This document shows, in pieces, positions 11,551 to 24,900 of a stretch of 64,000 nucleotides of DNA. Made by a program: the position numbers and the translations under genes. Source of the stretch: Triadica sebifera (lineage: Eukaryota > Streptophyta > Magnoliopsida > Malpighiales > Euphorbiaceae); contig CM042902.1 of assembly GCA_023653625.1 (NCBI GenBank), positions 3,404,501 through 3,468,500 on the forward strand, written 5' to 3'. The notes under the pieces were generated by a model. It made no database searches. It saw only the letters and a list, made by a program, of their open reading frames with translations, and was not told where the DNA came from. Each line of letters begins with the position of its first letter. Position 1 is the stretch's first letter.

Positions 11551-14500
11551 GGTCCATCGTCTTTTATGCTGGCTTTTGCCACATTCCAACGATTACATTT
11601 CCTAATAGAAACACAAATAATCTTTTGAATCTGTTTCGGTTGTCTAAGTTGCATATTGTCTCCCTTTAATCCTTCCTCTCCCTATTTATTCAAATCTTGT
11701 AAAGAAGTCCAACAAGAAAAAACAAGTTGCTAGTGAATTTAAATTTCCCTTTTTATCACCAAAAGTGGGAATTTCTTAATTAATTTTATTTTTCTTTTTA
11801 ATTATTCACTAGATAAATTATATTCTAAACGAATTTTCTATTAGACCATTAATTTAATGGTTTAACAATTTTTTTAAACCCTTATATCAGAACTGATTTT
11901 TAATAAATACAAAATTAAAGACAGCATATTTGATATAAAAAAAAAGTAGTATAAATTAATATATGGATTTTGGAAATAAATATATGAGAATATGGATGGT
12001 GAGGTGGTTGAAAGATAGCATGATGAGGTAGTTGTCCCCCACGCCAATATAAAAGGGTTATATTGGACTAGCACTATTATTAGTAGAATATGATTTGGTC
12101 CCTCCATGTGGATAACTACTTACAGTGCATTTTGGATCTATCGTCTTTAACCCTTTTCTTTTATTTTCTTTTCTTTTTCCCTTCTTTTAGAATAAATACA
12201 AAGATTACCCAAAGTCATTATCCCATTTTGCAATATAATTATTTCCTTAATTACCTCTTTTGTTCCTCCTTTTTCCCATGACAGTGAACGAATAGCTATC
12301 TACTAATAAAAACAACTCGCACAGATGCACTGTATTAGTTAGCTTCCTGAACTTATCAGGAAATTTTGTGTCTAAATCATGATTAATATATCTATTCAAT
12401 ATTTATAGATCAATTAATTAAGATAATAAATAACTTAAGATATATTAATTAATTAATAAACTAGATATAAGTTTCTTAGTGTCATTAAATTGTAACTTGT
12501 GAGAGACTCGTCATATTGAATTATTAAGGTATGATATTTTTATATGAAAATTATAGTTTTGTACCGTAAAGTATTATATATATATATATATATGTTTCTA
12601 CAAGTCCATGATTTTTGAAAAGCTTTGAGAGGAAAATTCCCTAATACATGCAATTTCTTTTCATAGCAAAATGGATGTATTATGTGTAAGAATAAAGATT
12701 AAAAAACAAACGTGCATTATGTCCAAAATTAATATTTTCACGTATATGGTGTACGTTTTAAATAAATTTATAAAGTATATATAGCTATTTTTTTTCCTCT
12801 TCAAAGATTTATTTTTTTCTAGCTTCTTGGAATAGCACATTTTTAATTATCGTAAAATAAGAGATTTGATCATATTAATTTCGTTATTTTTTATTTCATA
12901 AACATTTATTTGAGGTTGCTTTAGTTATATTTTATTTTCTTTACAAATCTAAAATAAAAAGAAATTTTTTTATTTGGACATATATATGTCAATATGTGCT
13001 TATTATACTTAATAAGAAGAAAAATCTTCATTTAAATATAGTTATATTTTATATACTTAGTATTTTTTTTATTAATTTATAATATTAACAAGATTTGGGT
13101 TTGACATTTCATAAGAATTGTGATTGTGACAGTTCTGTTTTAAATTTTATTTTCGATAAAGAGAATCAAGAATTCTATAGATATATAGTTAATATTATTT
13201 AAAAATTAAAATTCTTCTATTTTTTTGATAGAAATTTATTCTAGTTGGTTATGAATGAGTAAATAAATACTGTTATCAATATTTATAGTGTCTATGGAAA
13301 AAAATATTATGGTTCATACAATAAAAAACTTAAAATAAATATTATATACAAATGATCATTAACCAAAAAATAAAAAATAAATATTTTATTTCATTCAGTT
13401 TTTTATAATGAAATTTTCTTTATATGCATAATTATAATTATATATAGGAAAAATAATTAATATATAATTTACAGTTCAATAAATTGAATAATCATAAAAA
13501 GAACATTCACACTTTTTTTAATTAGATATCTTAAATTTAAATTTAAATATAATATATTTTTAAAATTTAAAATTAACATTTTACCTTTTAATAAATTTAT
13601 TTATACGGCTGAATAGATTTTTTTTTTATATATAAAAAACACTCATATCATAAAGTTTGTGTTACACTTTAATTTTTAAATTGTAGTATTTTAGTTTTTT
13701 TTCCTCTTAAACAGAAAAGAAATGAAAAAAAAAGTATCGGCCATCGGCCATCGGCCCATCGCCGCTTACTTTGACTATGCGCATAAAAAAGGACGGTGGG
13801 TCCTTTTCAAGAGTGGGTCCGAGTAACATATGTGCCTGCCATCAATAGTTGCTGGCCCTACATGAGGTTAAGTGGGACCAAGAAGAATATAAAATTATTA
13901 AATATATATAAAAGAAGAGTGCAATATCATTTTTCCTCAGAAAAAAATACAAAGAGTTGAATAAAAAATTCCCTTTGAGTTTTTATTATTTCAAAAAAAA
14001 TTTATGAATGTTCACAACTTTAGTCCTTAATAAAATATTTATTTTTTCCAATATTTTAATTTTTGAAATTTGAAATGTATAACAATTTGCTCATTAGCAT
14101 TTTCATTTTTTTAACTGTGATTTCAAAATTATAAATCATATCCATTATTTATTTATTTATTTTCTGGAGTGGGACCTAATTGCCGGTCACCATCGCTACA
14201 GTGAATGAGCAAAGCACAAAGTTAGGAATAAGGCGATAACTGACAATATAAGGCGAAAAAAAAGTAAAAAAAAAAATCCATAAAAAAAAAAACGATTCAT
14301 TCTGTTCCTCAAAAAGAAAATTCTGTTAGTTGATTTTATTTGGTGAATTACGTGTCAAATTGTAAAAATGATATGCTCCTCTCTTGATTTTAACTTGTGC
14401 ATGAAAATGAACCACGTTGCCACAAAAAGGTATTCCTTCCAATATTACCATTTTTAGGACCTTTAATTAATTTATTTGATAACAAAGGAAATAGTTAAAA

Positions 14501-17500
14501 TTATAATTGGGTTTTGTAATTCATTATATTTCTTCTTAAATGAACCTTAATATGATTGAAGAATGGTATAAGTTTGGAGGGTTGAATTTGATAATTATAA
14601 ATTCATTATTGTTTCAAAACGATTTAAGATAGTTTCAATTTAATTATAATCATAAACTCTTTTTTTTATCCTTTAAATATTAATATGAAATTGTCTTTCA
14701 TAATACCTGATTGCAAGTAAATAATATAACATGTTTAATGTCAGGCCTTAATTCATATATAAATTTATCCTTATTTGAAAAAGTTAAATGATTTTCTAAA
14801 CTTTTTGAGAAATTCATTAGATAAATAAATAAAGTTGTATATTTGATAATTTTTTAAATTTAAGCTATGCATATCTAAAAGCATATTTGGAGGTCCCCAT
14901 GGTTTTCATAATTAAGGTGAGAAGGAATTTTCATTTTAGGAGCAGTGAAGTGAAGGCAAATGGAGAGGCATGCATTATCAATTGAGGCTCTCAAAAGTCT
15001 TAAAAAGCCATTGTAGGCCACGTTGCTACTTAATTACACTATCTTATTGCTTTTCTCTGAATTGGTTCTATCAAGCAACAGTCATCTCATATTTTTCCTA
15101 TGACCATTTGAAACTCCTGCCTTACTATTTATTGGGTTGCTTAATGCTGTAATAGCATCATCATAACCATCCATTTATTTAATCAACGGTCTAAATGTTA
15201 CAATCCCGACGAGAAAGAATGCACGTAGGTCTGTCATGCTATTTTTATTGCTCTATCTACAACCTGTTGAGTCTGCACAATTGAAGCAATGCGACAATTG
15301 GCTCCATTCTCAAAAGAGAAAAGGAATAAAAGGACATGGAATTTTTTGCTCATTTGATCGTGACGGCTGAGGGTGGCTTCACCAACCATGTACTACTTTC
15401 ACTTAATTATTTGATCTGCAAAATCATGATATATAAAATACAACATAAATACCATTATCAATCCAAGCTTTAAGGAACTAAGCTATTCCTCTATTGCTAC
15501 AACCCTTGACCAATATGCTAAAGAAACCCCAGAGCTAATGAACATGTACTTTCGAATCAAGGTTTTGATCTTAATTAGGTAAAATAATGAATCGATACCG
15601 ATAGAGAAATCTTTCATTCAAGAAAGAAATACCGATATGAATCTGTGACCATTTGTATTAAGATTGTTGCTTTTGGCAAATTAACAATCTCTGTATATAT
15701 TTATTTCTACTGCATAAATTATTGTATCAGTTTGAACATTTTATTGCAACAATTAAAATTTGAAGCCGTTTCTAGTATGTTGCGATATATAGTTAACATG
15801 ACAACAATTTACATAAACTCTGTTTACGTAACAATGATTTATCAGGTGCAAATAGAAGAATCAATACATAAGGGCTACATCCAACCAATGCCATAAATGT
15901 TAGAGAAATTCGGGCAATTTGGTTAATTCTAGCTAGCTAGCTAGCAAGGTGGTTCCCTAACAGTCAGCATCCTTAAGCCCGCAAGATTGATCATCCTCAA
16001 TTAATGTGCATTTGGTAGGGTAATATTTAGGGATAACATGCATTATTGGTGAGGTCCAATTGCACTTTCCTATTTACATCGTTCAATTAAGGTTACATGC
16101 ATATATTGGTGTCGCTAGTGAGACCTCATTGAGACAAGGATAATGGTAGGCCCCTTGATCTACCTTGCAAAAGTATATCAAAGTAGTTATATTCATCATA
16201 AAGATGATAGTTCAAGTGCTATAATTAACTTTGTTCCGTAATTTAGATAATAAAATTGGAGATTATTCTATTCTCGTCATGGTCACTGCATAAATTATGA
16301 ACAACGACATCCCTAAAGTAATTAAATTGGGATTTTATTTCAAAGTACTTATATTCATAATAATAATAATAATAATAATAACTTCTAAGTCGTTGTGGAG
16401 GTGATAATTAACTTTGTTCTGAAATTTTGCTAATTAAATGGCAGAAGGTACGTACAAAAGGTTGATTTTATGAAAGAAAAATAATGAGTTTGTTGTTTTG
16501 ATTAGTATGGTTCTCAATCAATGTTTAAAATAAGTAAACATGAAAGATTTCGTAAAGCACAAGTTATAGATTTTAACTGAACATGTTTAGTCACTAATGT
16601 TGAATGACAATGATGGGAACCTAATAATACACTGCACCTGTTACGGAACATAATTGCATGCATTATCTTATTTCATCCCTAATTAAGGCTTGTCCAGATA
16701 AATTAGAGCTCTAAGTTTAATTAATTCAGATTCATGATTTAATTAATTATGAATCGAATTAAAAAAATAGTTTTTATTTATTCAAAAGAATTGAATGTTA
16801 CTTGACAAATGAGAAAAATGTATGATATAAAAAAAAAAAAAGAAAAAAAATGCCAATTAACCCATTAAATTGGTGGTTTGGATTTCCACTCCAAAGAAAG
16901 TTCGAACTCAGAAGTACAAATTGTTGCAATTTTCCCTCAAAATTTTATTGTTAGGAACAATTTAGTCCTTTATATAAACAAAGTGCATGATTTCTCTCCA
17001 CTTATTGGTGTATTGAATCACACGTATCAAAAATCACTGAAAATGAAGCTATATATGTATAATATATATATGTCTCAAATTACTTAATTACTAGGCGGAT
17101 TTGATGGATTAAATTTCAAAAGAAAATGTGAGAATTCTCATAGTGGAACGTGGGTATGTCGAGAATCTTTCAATCCGATTTTAAAAAAAATAAAAAAAGA
17201 AGTTCAAAAGGTGAAATCATATCGCATAGCTTATATGTTGAAGAAGATAAAATTTGTCATGATATTATTGAGTGATAAGAGTCAATCAAGCAATTTTGGA
17301 ATTTGAGCTGAGGATCACTTTGAAATTGTTGGGTTCCGACTTTGATTCTCAGTGCTATTGATATTGGAGAATATAATGAAAATTGACTTTGTGTGCAACA
17401 TATGTAGATAATAATCCTTGAAAACATTAACCAACAATTTCAAATTCCTTTTTTGTTTACTTTTTATTTATTTATGTATAGAGTTTAGAATGAAGTTTGA

Positions 17501-19918
17501 TCTCCCAATCTCATATTTCTAGAGCATAGAGAGGTAGCAAATCATCAAATATACCAGAAATAGGACATAAATAGAATTTATACAGCATATGTAAAATTAT
17601 TCACATGTTAATATTTTAACAGATTAATAACAATTATCCCAATGAAATAAATATAAAGGTTTTTTTATAAATATTAATATTTTTATAAATTATAAGTTAT
17701 AATAGTTTTGTGGTGTTATCGTAACTCATTTCTATGACTGTAATTCTCCCACTTAACGATCAAGTGAATATTACTTAACATTTAGAATTAATTCTAATTC
17801 TACATCAGTAGAATGAGAATGACAATTAATGTTCACAATTCAAATAAAATTAATTAATTAAATTGTGGATATTCTTCATTCATGGAATTAATAAGAATTT
17901 TTTTCTTTTTGCAATGAGAAAAAGGAAGAGAAAGAATAAGCAGTAGCATCACATTAATTTAAACGTGATTCATCTCCCCCCCTTTTTTTTTTTAATTTGG
18001 GAATCATAATGGGATCATTGTTACGAAAATCAACAGCAAATAGAAACACAAAAATAAGAAAAATCCAAAACACAGAAATTTATGTAGTTCGACCAATGTG
18101 ATTGACAAAATTTAATTTTATTGATTACGGCTTTCAATTATAAAATACATCATCAAACACTCATATACAAAGTATAAATATATATAACTCATTAAATCAG
18201 ACCGCTCCAATCAAGTCAAGTCTGTAGCCCCTGCACCTCTCACGATATCATTGTTGGACCTTCAGATGAGGCCCATAAATCTCTGCAAAAAATCTTTTTC
18301 AATTTAAGCTCCTAAAATATTTCGAGTGAAATCATAATTCGGATTGCCATAAAATTCAAACCACTCAACAATCATGAATGTTGGATCCATTTATAATGCA
18401 ATTTTAGGTTGTCAAAATTTAGAGATAAAGAATAATAACAATGAAATTTGCTCATACCGACATAAGAAATCAATCATAATCAGAAGGAATTAATATTAAG
18501 TATGGTATAGTATAGTCGATAAGATTATTTAGAAGTTATGCTTATTCCTCAAAAGCTTTTTTTAATGATAATGATGTAAACCTAATCATAGCTTATTTGA
18601 ATACGCATGTGCATATACTGGAAAAACTAAACCACAAAATCCAGATTACACTGTCAAATCATTCTATCTATATACCCAATAATATATGATAATCATATCT
18701 CATTCTGTATAGCTAAGTTTTACAATTAATATTAATGTGTTTATTGTTATGTGGTCCAAAACCATCCAACTAGTGGGAATTTAATAAATTGAGCATTTAG
18801 CTCTCCCCGATCTGCTGATTAATAGAAAAAATCGAAAAAAGTGTGATGTTAGTTGAATGGCTATGCTAACTGTAGTTTATGGATAATGTGGTAACACTTT
18901 TTTATTGGGCAAATAGTTTTTGGGATTATTAAATATTAATCACAATTTGGGTATGAATTAATTTGTGTATACTTGATCAGAGAAAGACAAAAATATATAC
19001 ATCTACATCTCTTTATGTTCTTGCACTATGATTATAAGAGATAATATATCTTTCGTTCCAGATAATTGCAAATGAAAAAACAAAATTATGATAACACCTT
19101 ATTCTTCCAATAAGATAAGGGTAGTTTGAAGGGAAAGAAAGTTCCTCCTTCCTCGCCATCTTATTCACATTGAAACGCCTCCCTGCGAGGGCATTTTCGA
19201 ACAAAATTAGATACTTATATTTATTTGTAAATTCCGTTAAAATTCGGTATATAAATGGATATTAAATTTAAGTCTTTTCAAAAGTTAGCTCAAAAGAGAG
19301 AGATTGTCTAATTTATTATAAGTAGTAGCATAAGTAATGTGGGATATCTTACATTATCGCATAATGAAATTTAATTTTTCTATATGATAATAAGTTTGTT
19401 AACTGGATTCATTACACTAAATGAAAAATTTTCATATTCCGTAGGTTTTTGCATTGTGGACTTGTAGGTAGCAATGAGGAATAGACTGGTTTTCCTAATA
19501 TGATGGGCCTGGATAATCTCTCTCTTGTTGAAATCCCAAAGCTGATTTTCCAACTAGGCCTATTAACAGTTTTTTTTTTTTTTCTTTTCCCTTCTCTTTT
19601 TACAATTCTTATATGGGTGCATAACAAGTGTAAGTTTGCCATTATTTTTTTTATATATTTCAAAAAAAGTTATTCAATATTTATATAAATGACACATAAT
19701 ATATTATAAATACGGTTCTATAATATAATTTATGCTAACTATCATTATTAATTTACATTTATTTAGGCTCTAAGGAATTAAGTACACCAGCACCAACATG
19801 GAAGTCAACCATTGTTTTTCCCAGTTTTTAAAACAGGATTTAAATTTGCAATTCCTGTGTCAGAATTACATTGATTTTACGTTTTATTAATATTAATTTT
19901 AGACCTTGCATCAATATC
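9931..19918. other. Gene-poor AT-rich intergenic region
   Basis: About 10 kb without a supported gene. It contains microsatellites, (TG)n(TA)n at 10902-10928, (TA)n at 11489-11549 and 12574-12593, (AAT)n at 16359-16381, a short (ATCGGCC)3 repeat at 13736-13757 in a small GC-rich patch up to about 13870, and a CTAG repeat near 15931-15944. Around 18040-18110, a stretch with ATTTATGTAGTTCGACCAAT recalls sequences found in plant Copia LTRs, but no LTR pair or coding remnant was seen. Confidence 0.5.
11489..11549. repeat. (TA)n microsatellite
   Basis: About 30 uninterrupted TA units. Its translation produces an artificial Ile/Tyr repeat, which is not a gene. Confidence 0.95.
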
Positions 19919-20000
19919 GTCGATATGTCCGAGTGGTTAAGGAGACAGACTCGAAATCTGTTGGGCTATGCCTGCGCAGGTTCGAATCCTGCTGTCGACG
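19919..20000 (+). tRNA. tRNA-Ser (anticodon CGA)
   Basis: 82 nt. The acceptor stem GTCGATA pairs with TGTCGAC at the 3' end (one G-T wobble), with discriminator G at 20000. The anticodon loop reads ACTCGAAAT, giving CGA, which decodes UCG serine. The long variable arm (TTGGGCTATGCCTGC region) is typical of class II serine tRNAs. The internal B box GGTTCGAATCC is intact, and a T5 Pol III terminator follows immediately at 20001-20005. There is no intron, and CCA is not encoded, as expected for a nuclear plant tRNA. It lies 171 bp upstream of the THA8-like start codon. Confidence 0.97.
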
Positions 20001-20005
20001 TTTTT
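20001..20005 (+). terminator. Pol III terminator of tRNA-Ser
   Basis: A run of five T on the sense strand directly after the tRNA discriminator base. Confidence 0.85.
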
Positions 20006-20171
20006 CCTTCTCAATTTTCCGTTACGGTTATGCATTCGAGGTCTTTTTTGTAATTTGAATTACCATTCAAGGCTAAACACGTCCTTTCCGTTATTAAACG
20101 TATTTCCAAGTTCCAACTAACAAAACCTTGAAAATCAACATTTAACCTCGCCCTTTTTCTCCGTCTCCGCC

Positions 20172-20882
20172 ATGGCTGCCTCTCTTCACTCAACTTTCCT
20201 CTCACCAAAACCCACAGTTAAAACCCTAGCGAAACCTCCAACCGCCACTAACGCGACCGTCATTACAATTCCCATACGCTGCGGTCCACGCTCCAACCGC
20301 GGGCCTCTCGTCAAAGGCCGTATCTTAAGCACAGAAGCAATCCTCGCCGTCCAATCTTTGAAGCGCGCTTACAAGAAATCACCATCCTCACCAAACCCTG
20401 AAGACCTCCCAAATCTCTCGCGCCTCATCAAATCAGACCTCCTCTCCATCCTCCGCGAGCTGCTACGCCAAGACCTTTGTCCCCTAGCTCTCCACGTCCT
20501 CTCCACCCTGCGATCTGAGTACCCGGAACAGATTGACTTGAACCTCTACGGCGAGGTCATCTCAGCTCTCTCGAGAAACAACTGGTTGGATCACATCGAC
20601 CGTTTGATTGATGATTTGGAGAAAGACGAGGGTGGAGTCAATTGGGAGACGGATAAGGGATTGCTGAGAGTGATTAGGGGTGTGGTGGAGGCGGGGAGGA
20701 AAGAATCGACGGTGAAGATTTATCAGATGATGAAGAGAAGTGGATGTGGGGACACGTGGCCAGCTGATGAGTACATAGTTAATGTATTGAGTGAAGGACT
20801 GAGGAGAATGGGCGAGTTAGAGTTGGGTAATGAGGTGAATAAGGAATTTGGAGGTATTTTTAGGGGTAAGTTGGGGAAATGA
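20172..20882 (+). CDS. THA8: THA8-type PPR protein, chloroplast
   Basis: Single-exon ORF of 236 aa. The first roughly 40 residues are rich in Ser, Thr, Pro and Lys with few acids, as in a chloroplast transit peptide. The core starts at GRILSTEAILAVQSLKRA and continues with LRELLRQDLCPLALHVL, a pattern I associate with THYLAKOID ASSEMBLY 8 and THA8-like, short proteins built of about four to five PPR repeats. Family knowledge: THA8 helps splice plastid group II introns (ycf3 intron 2 and trnA), and loss affects thylakoid and embryo development. C-terminal helices with KSTVKIYQMMKRSGCGDTW fit a last PPR-like unit. The ATG at 20172 sits in a good context (GCCATGGCT). The coding sequence is markedly more GC-rich than its flanks. 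It could instead be the THA8-like paralogue; only a tree would decide. Confidence 0.85.
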   Translation: MAASLHSTFLSPKPTVKTLAKPPTATNATVITIPIRCGPRSNRGPLVKGRILSTEAILAVQSLKRAYKKSPSSPNPEDLPNLSRLIKSDLLSILRELLRQDLCPLALHVLSTLRSEYPEQIDLNLYGEVISALSRNNWLDHIDRLIDDLEKDEGGVNWETDKGLLRVIRGVVEAGRKESTVKIYQMMKRSGCGDTWPADEYIVNVLSEGLRRMGELELGNEVNKEFGGIFRGKLGK

Positions 20883-21900
20883 AGAGAATAAAAATATTTC
20901 ATTAATATTAATGCAAATTTAGGACTAATTTGTTTTTTTTTTTTTTGTATGGACTGCTTTGTTAATATTTATGCATCTCAAAATTGAATTTGGTCTTTTA
21001 TAAAATTACTTACTCAACTCATAATTCACCGTTTCAATTACCATTTTTTACCATAACCATTTGGTAATATATATTAATCAAATTAAAATTTATGCTTTTG
21101 ATGTGAATTTTGTGTTGTGGATATCAATTAAGCTAATTTCTGAAATTTTAATCTCAGTTGAAATGTTTAATGCAAAACTAAAAAATTCTGAAACGAAGAC
21201 CAGCAGCTCAGAGAGCTGAATGGTCAATAACTGCGAAAGACCAAAAATGCCCTTCTAATCTGTAAAACAAAATACTAGCTATCTACTTTACAGAAAATTC
21301 CAGCCAAATCATGTTCTAATATTTCTATATTTTTTGTATTTTCGTTATTGTATTTTTTATTATAAAAGTTTTAAATAATCCAATATTTTTTTTATTTCAA
21401 ATATTTATTGAATGATTAAAATTATTATTAATAAGATAAATTGGTCTATATTTTATAGACAAAAACTCTTATTTGTTGTATTGATATTTTATACTCATCC
21501 TTAATATTTTATTCCTACAATCTTGAGAAGAAATTTTATTTTATTTTTACAATTCAATAAAAATAACATAGCAATTTAATTATTTTAATTTTAATATAAA
21601 AAATTAAAAAAAAATTAGTAAAATACCATAACTATAAGTGGTACAATTTGCTAAAAAATTATTTATATATATATATATATATAATTAATTCTAATTTTTA
21701 CTCCGTTAAAAACCGACAATTGAATTAAAGCAAACTGTATTTTGAGAACACTGGTTTTATCCTGGTTAGTGGTTGCTGAAAGAGTTCCTTTTAAGTTTAC
21801 TTTTAACGCAGCACTTCTGTTTTTAAGTCTTTTACCTCTCTATAACCCTAGCAAGAAGCAAGTCCCTGAATCATATCATCATCAATTAACGGTTCCCAAA
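20883..21900. other. THA8-PEX2 intergenic region
   Basis: AT-rich spacer with the THA8-like 3' UTR, a (TA)n tract at 21664-21683 and the PEX2 promoter/5' leader. No further gene seen. Confidence 0.5.
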
Positions 21901-24900
21901 ATGAGTAGCAGCAACAGTTCGTCACCGCCAATTGCACCGCCGGAAGAAGATGCTTGGATTCAGTCTTACCAGAAGTTACTTCCTCATTGGCGTACTCTCT
22001 CTTTCTCTCATCAGGTACCTTAGCTTCTTTAATTTTCCCTTCCATCCATATTATATGGCGTCTCATCCACCTCTGATTCAGGTACTTTTTTTTTTGGCTA
22101 ATAAATTTTGTTCTTTTTCTCAATTCTTAAAAAATCAATCCCAGGCGAGGCTAGAAATATATTTTGACCTGTTAACTTTTAACTTGCTATAAATAAGTTT
22201 AGCTGAATAATAGTATGTACTTTCCTGTTGGTTTGTCATCCAGATATCCATCTGGGGTTTATATGAGCCTTTTTTGTCAAAAAAAAAAAAAAAAAATTAA
22301 CCTGGAAACTATTTAGTGCCATGGCTGAAGGAATTTGAATTGCAAGACAACAAATCTGTGTCCAGTTTCTCTAATTCTAGACATTTTTTTTAGTTTCTAA
22401 ACCAGTTTGTTTATATTTTTCTGATTCTTGTGATTTTTGGGTTTGAATTGATTTCTTTGGCAGTCAGCAATATCAATCTCAATATCTAGAGTCAATCAAT
22501 TCGATGCTGCAAGATTGGACATTGAAATGTCAGCAATGTTAAAAGAGCAATTGGTCAAGGTCTTCTCTCTAATGAAGGTATTTATTGGGTTATTTCACTT
22601 CTTTGCTTTGACTTTTGAAGTATGTTCTATTCTATCTTATATATTGATCTAATGCTGCATAAAACCATTTTTAATTTGTTTCTCTTCCATTTATTGGGAT
22701 TAGCCAGGGATGTTATTTCAATATGAGCCAGAACTTGATGCTTTCCTTGAGTTTCTTATTTGGAGGTTCTCTATTTGGGTAGATAAGCCTACTCCAGGAA
22801 ATGCTCTGATGAATCTAAGATATAGAGATGAACGTGCAGTGGAACCAAGAGAGAACGGTAAGAAGGTCTGCACTTTTCCTGCTATTGCTGTTACTTTACT
22901 GATGAGCTCGAAGTCATGTTCTGATTGGCAGTTTGAACCTATACTGTTATGAATTTTAATCATGTAAAAAACTTTTAGGTTGATCAATTTTAATGAATTG
23001 AATGTTTTGGTTTGGTTTGGTTTTCATGTTTTTTCCCATCTGCCACTTCATTTGATAAGTGTTATCTTGCAAAATCATTGATTGCAGATGATTGTCCTTT
23101 CTTGCATGAATCCTTTTCAATAAATATTGCTCATGCTTTGTAAATATATTCTTAATCTTAGCTATTATTGCCATTTTCAGGTACCTTATGGGAATTTTTC
23201 ACATATTGTGTTTTAAATATGTTAAATAAAAGATTTACAGCATTCTAAAATGCAAAAGAGTACAAGGCTTAATGATTTGCTCAAACTAGTTCCTTGATAA
23301 TTCACTCAAAAAGCATTATACAGCCCATTTTACCTAGAGTAGCCTAAACTAGTTGTCTTTTTAACTTTTGCTCATCATGTTGTGCTTCTTACAGTCAGAA
23401 CGGGTTTGGAAGGACCTGGACTTACTATGGCCCAGAAAATTTGGTATTGCATTGCCACTGTTGGTGGTCAGTATCTCTGGGCTAGAGTACAGTCATTCTC
23501 CGCATTCCGTAGATGGGGTGATTCTGAGCAGGTACCATTTATTATATTCTTTTAATGACATTTTCTTTTCATTCTGGAATGTTAAAGTTGGATTAAACTG
23601 GTTGCTGATTTGATTTTGCAGAGGCCATTAGCACGGCGAGCATGGATTTTGATCCAACGTATTGAGGGAATTTATAAGGCTGCTTCATTTGGCAACCTCC
23701 TCATATTTCTGTACACAGGAAGGTATGTTATTTCGAATTGGTTTCTTTTCACAGGAAGACATTTTGTTTTTGACTTGGTTTTCTAAGGATCACAAATGTT
23801 AGTTAAAATCTGTTTATATAGGTGGTAGCATGCACGTTACTTTGAAAAATGTTATGCAACTCCAAATTTGGTCTAAGAGGACATTAAAAATGTTGAATGT
23901 TCTATTAAATGGCCATTCTCATGTTTTCCTATAGGTTTTGCATATGCAACTCATTAACGCTTCCTTTTCCTTCTTATTTTAAAAGTATGTATAGCTGAAT
24001 CCATTCAATGCCAAATAGAAAAGATGGGCGTGCACTTCAATTGATGTATATTAAACAGTTTCTTGTCTTTCTGTGTTGGAATTATGTTGATCTTTACTTC
24101 TATGATTTATTCTGAAGCAAAAGCTCTGTGTTTTGACTTTAAGATGACTGTGTGATAACAGTTTATTCATACTGAATCAACTAGTGTAAGAACTGCATGC
24201 ATGTATACGGGTCATTTCACGTACATACTTATTTTGGAAATGGTATTGGCCTATCTAATATAATTAAATACATGTTGCTTTTCTCTTCTTTTATCTAGCC
24301 TATTTGATTTTTTTTTAGGTGCATAATTATATTGTTAGAAATAGATAACGAAGGAATATTTAGTTGATAGTCTCCTTGAAGTTGATGGATCTTAATTTTC
24401 ATGCTGTCTTGATACAGATTTAGGAACCTTGTTGAAAGAGTCTTAAGAGCAAGGCTAGTCTACGGAAGCCCTAATATGAACCGAGCTGTCAGCTTTGAGT
24501 ACATGAATCGCCAATTAGTGTGGAATGAATTTTCGGTAATTGTTTCGTGCTTCCTGAATTTATTACGAATTGAACTTAAGATATACTTATCTAGTTTTTG
24601 TTGATTTAAAGCATCATATGAGGATATGCCCTTGAATAACATGCTTTTTTTCATATTCATCTTTATGCTCCTGTTAGAGGTCTTTCCTTGTTCTTAACAA
24701 CTTTTTTTTCCCAGTTCCCACGTTATCTGATGTTTTTCAATTGTTGATTTTTAATAATTCCTTTCATCATTCAGACTTGCCAATGCACTTGCCTGCTTTT
24801 CATTTGCAGACTTCTTAATCAGACAAAAACCAGAAAAAAATAAAAAGAAAACAAAAGATATGCACGCAAGTACAGAGATAGAAGAAAATACCAAAGAACT

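Noticed and set aside
11339..11557. 72-codon reading frame with an Ile/Tyr repeat
   Set aside because: Pure translation of a (TA)n microsatellite.
15925..16150. Possible microRNA precursor around the CTAG repeat
   Set aside because: Compared by eye with common plant miRNAs; no mature sequence matched and no convincing long hairpin was found.
18040..18330. Copia LTR fragment
   Set aside because: Only a short stretch resembles a motif seen in Copia LTRs; no LTR pair, primer-binding site or protein remnant, so not called as a mobile element.
19871..20053. 60-codon reading frame across the tRNA-Ser
   Set aside because: It is the tRNA read as protein, a well-known annotation artefact; the cloverleaf and Pol III terminator explain the sequence.
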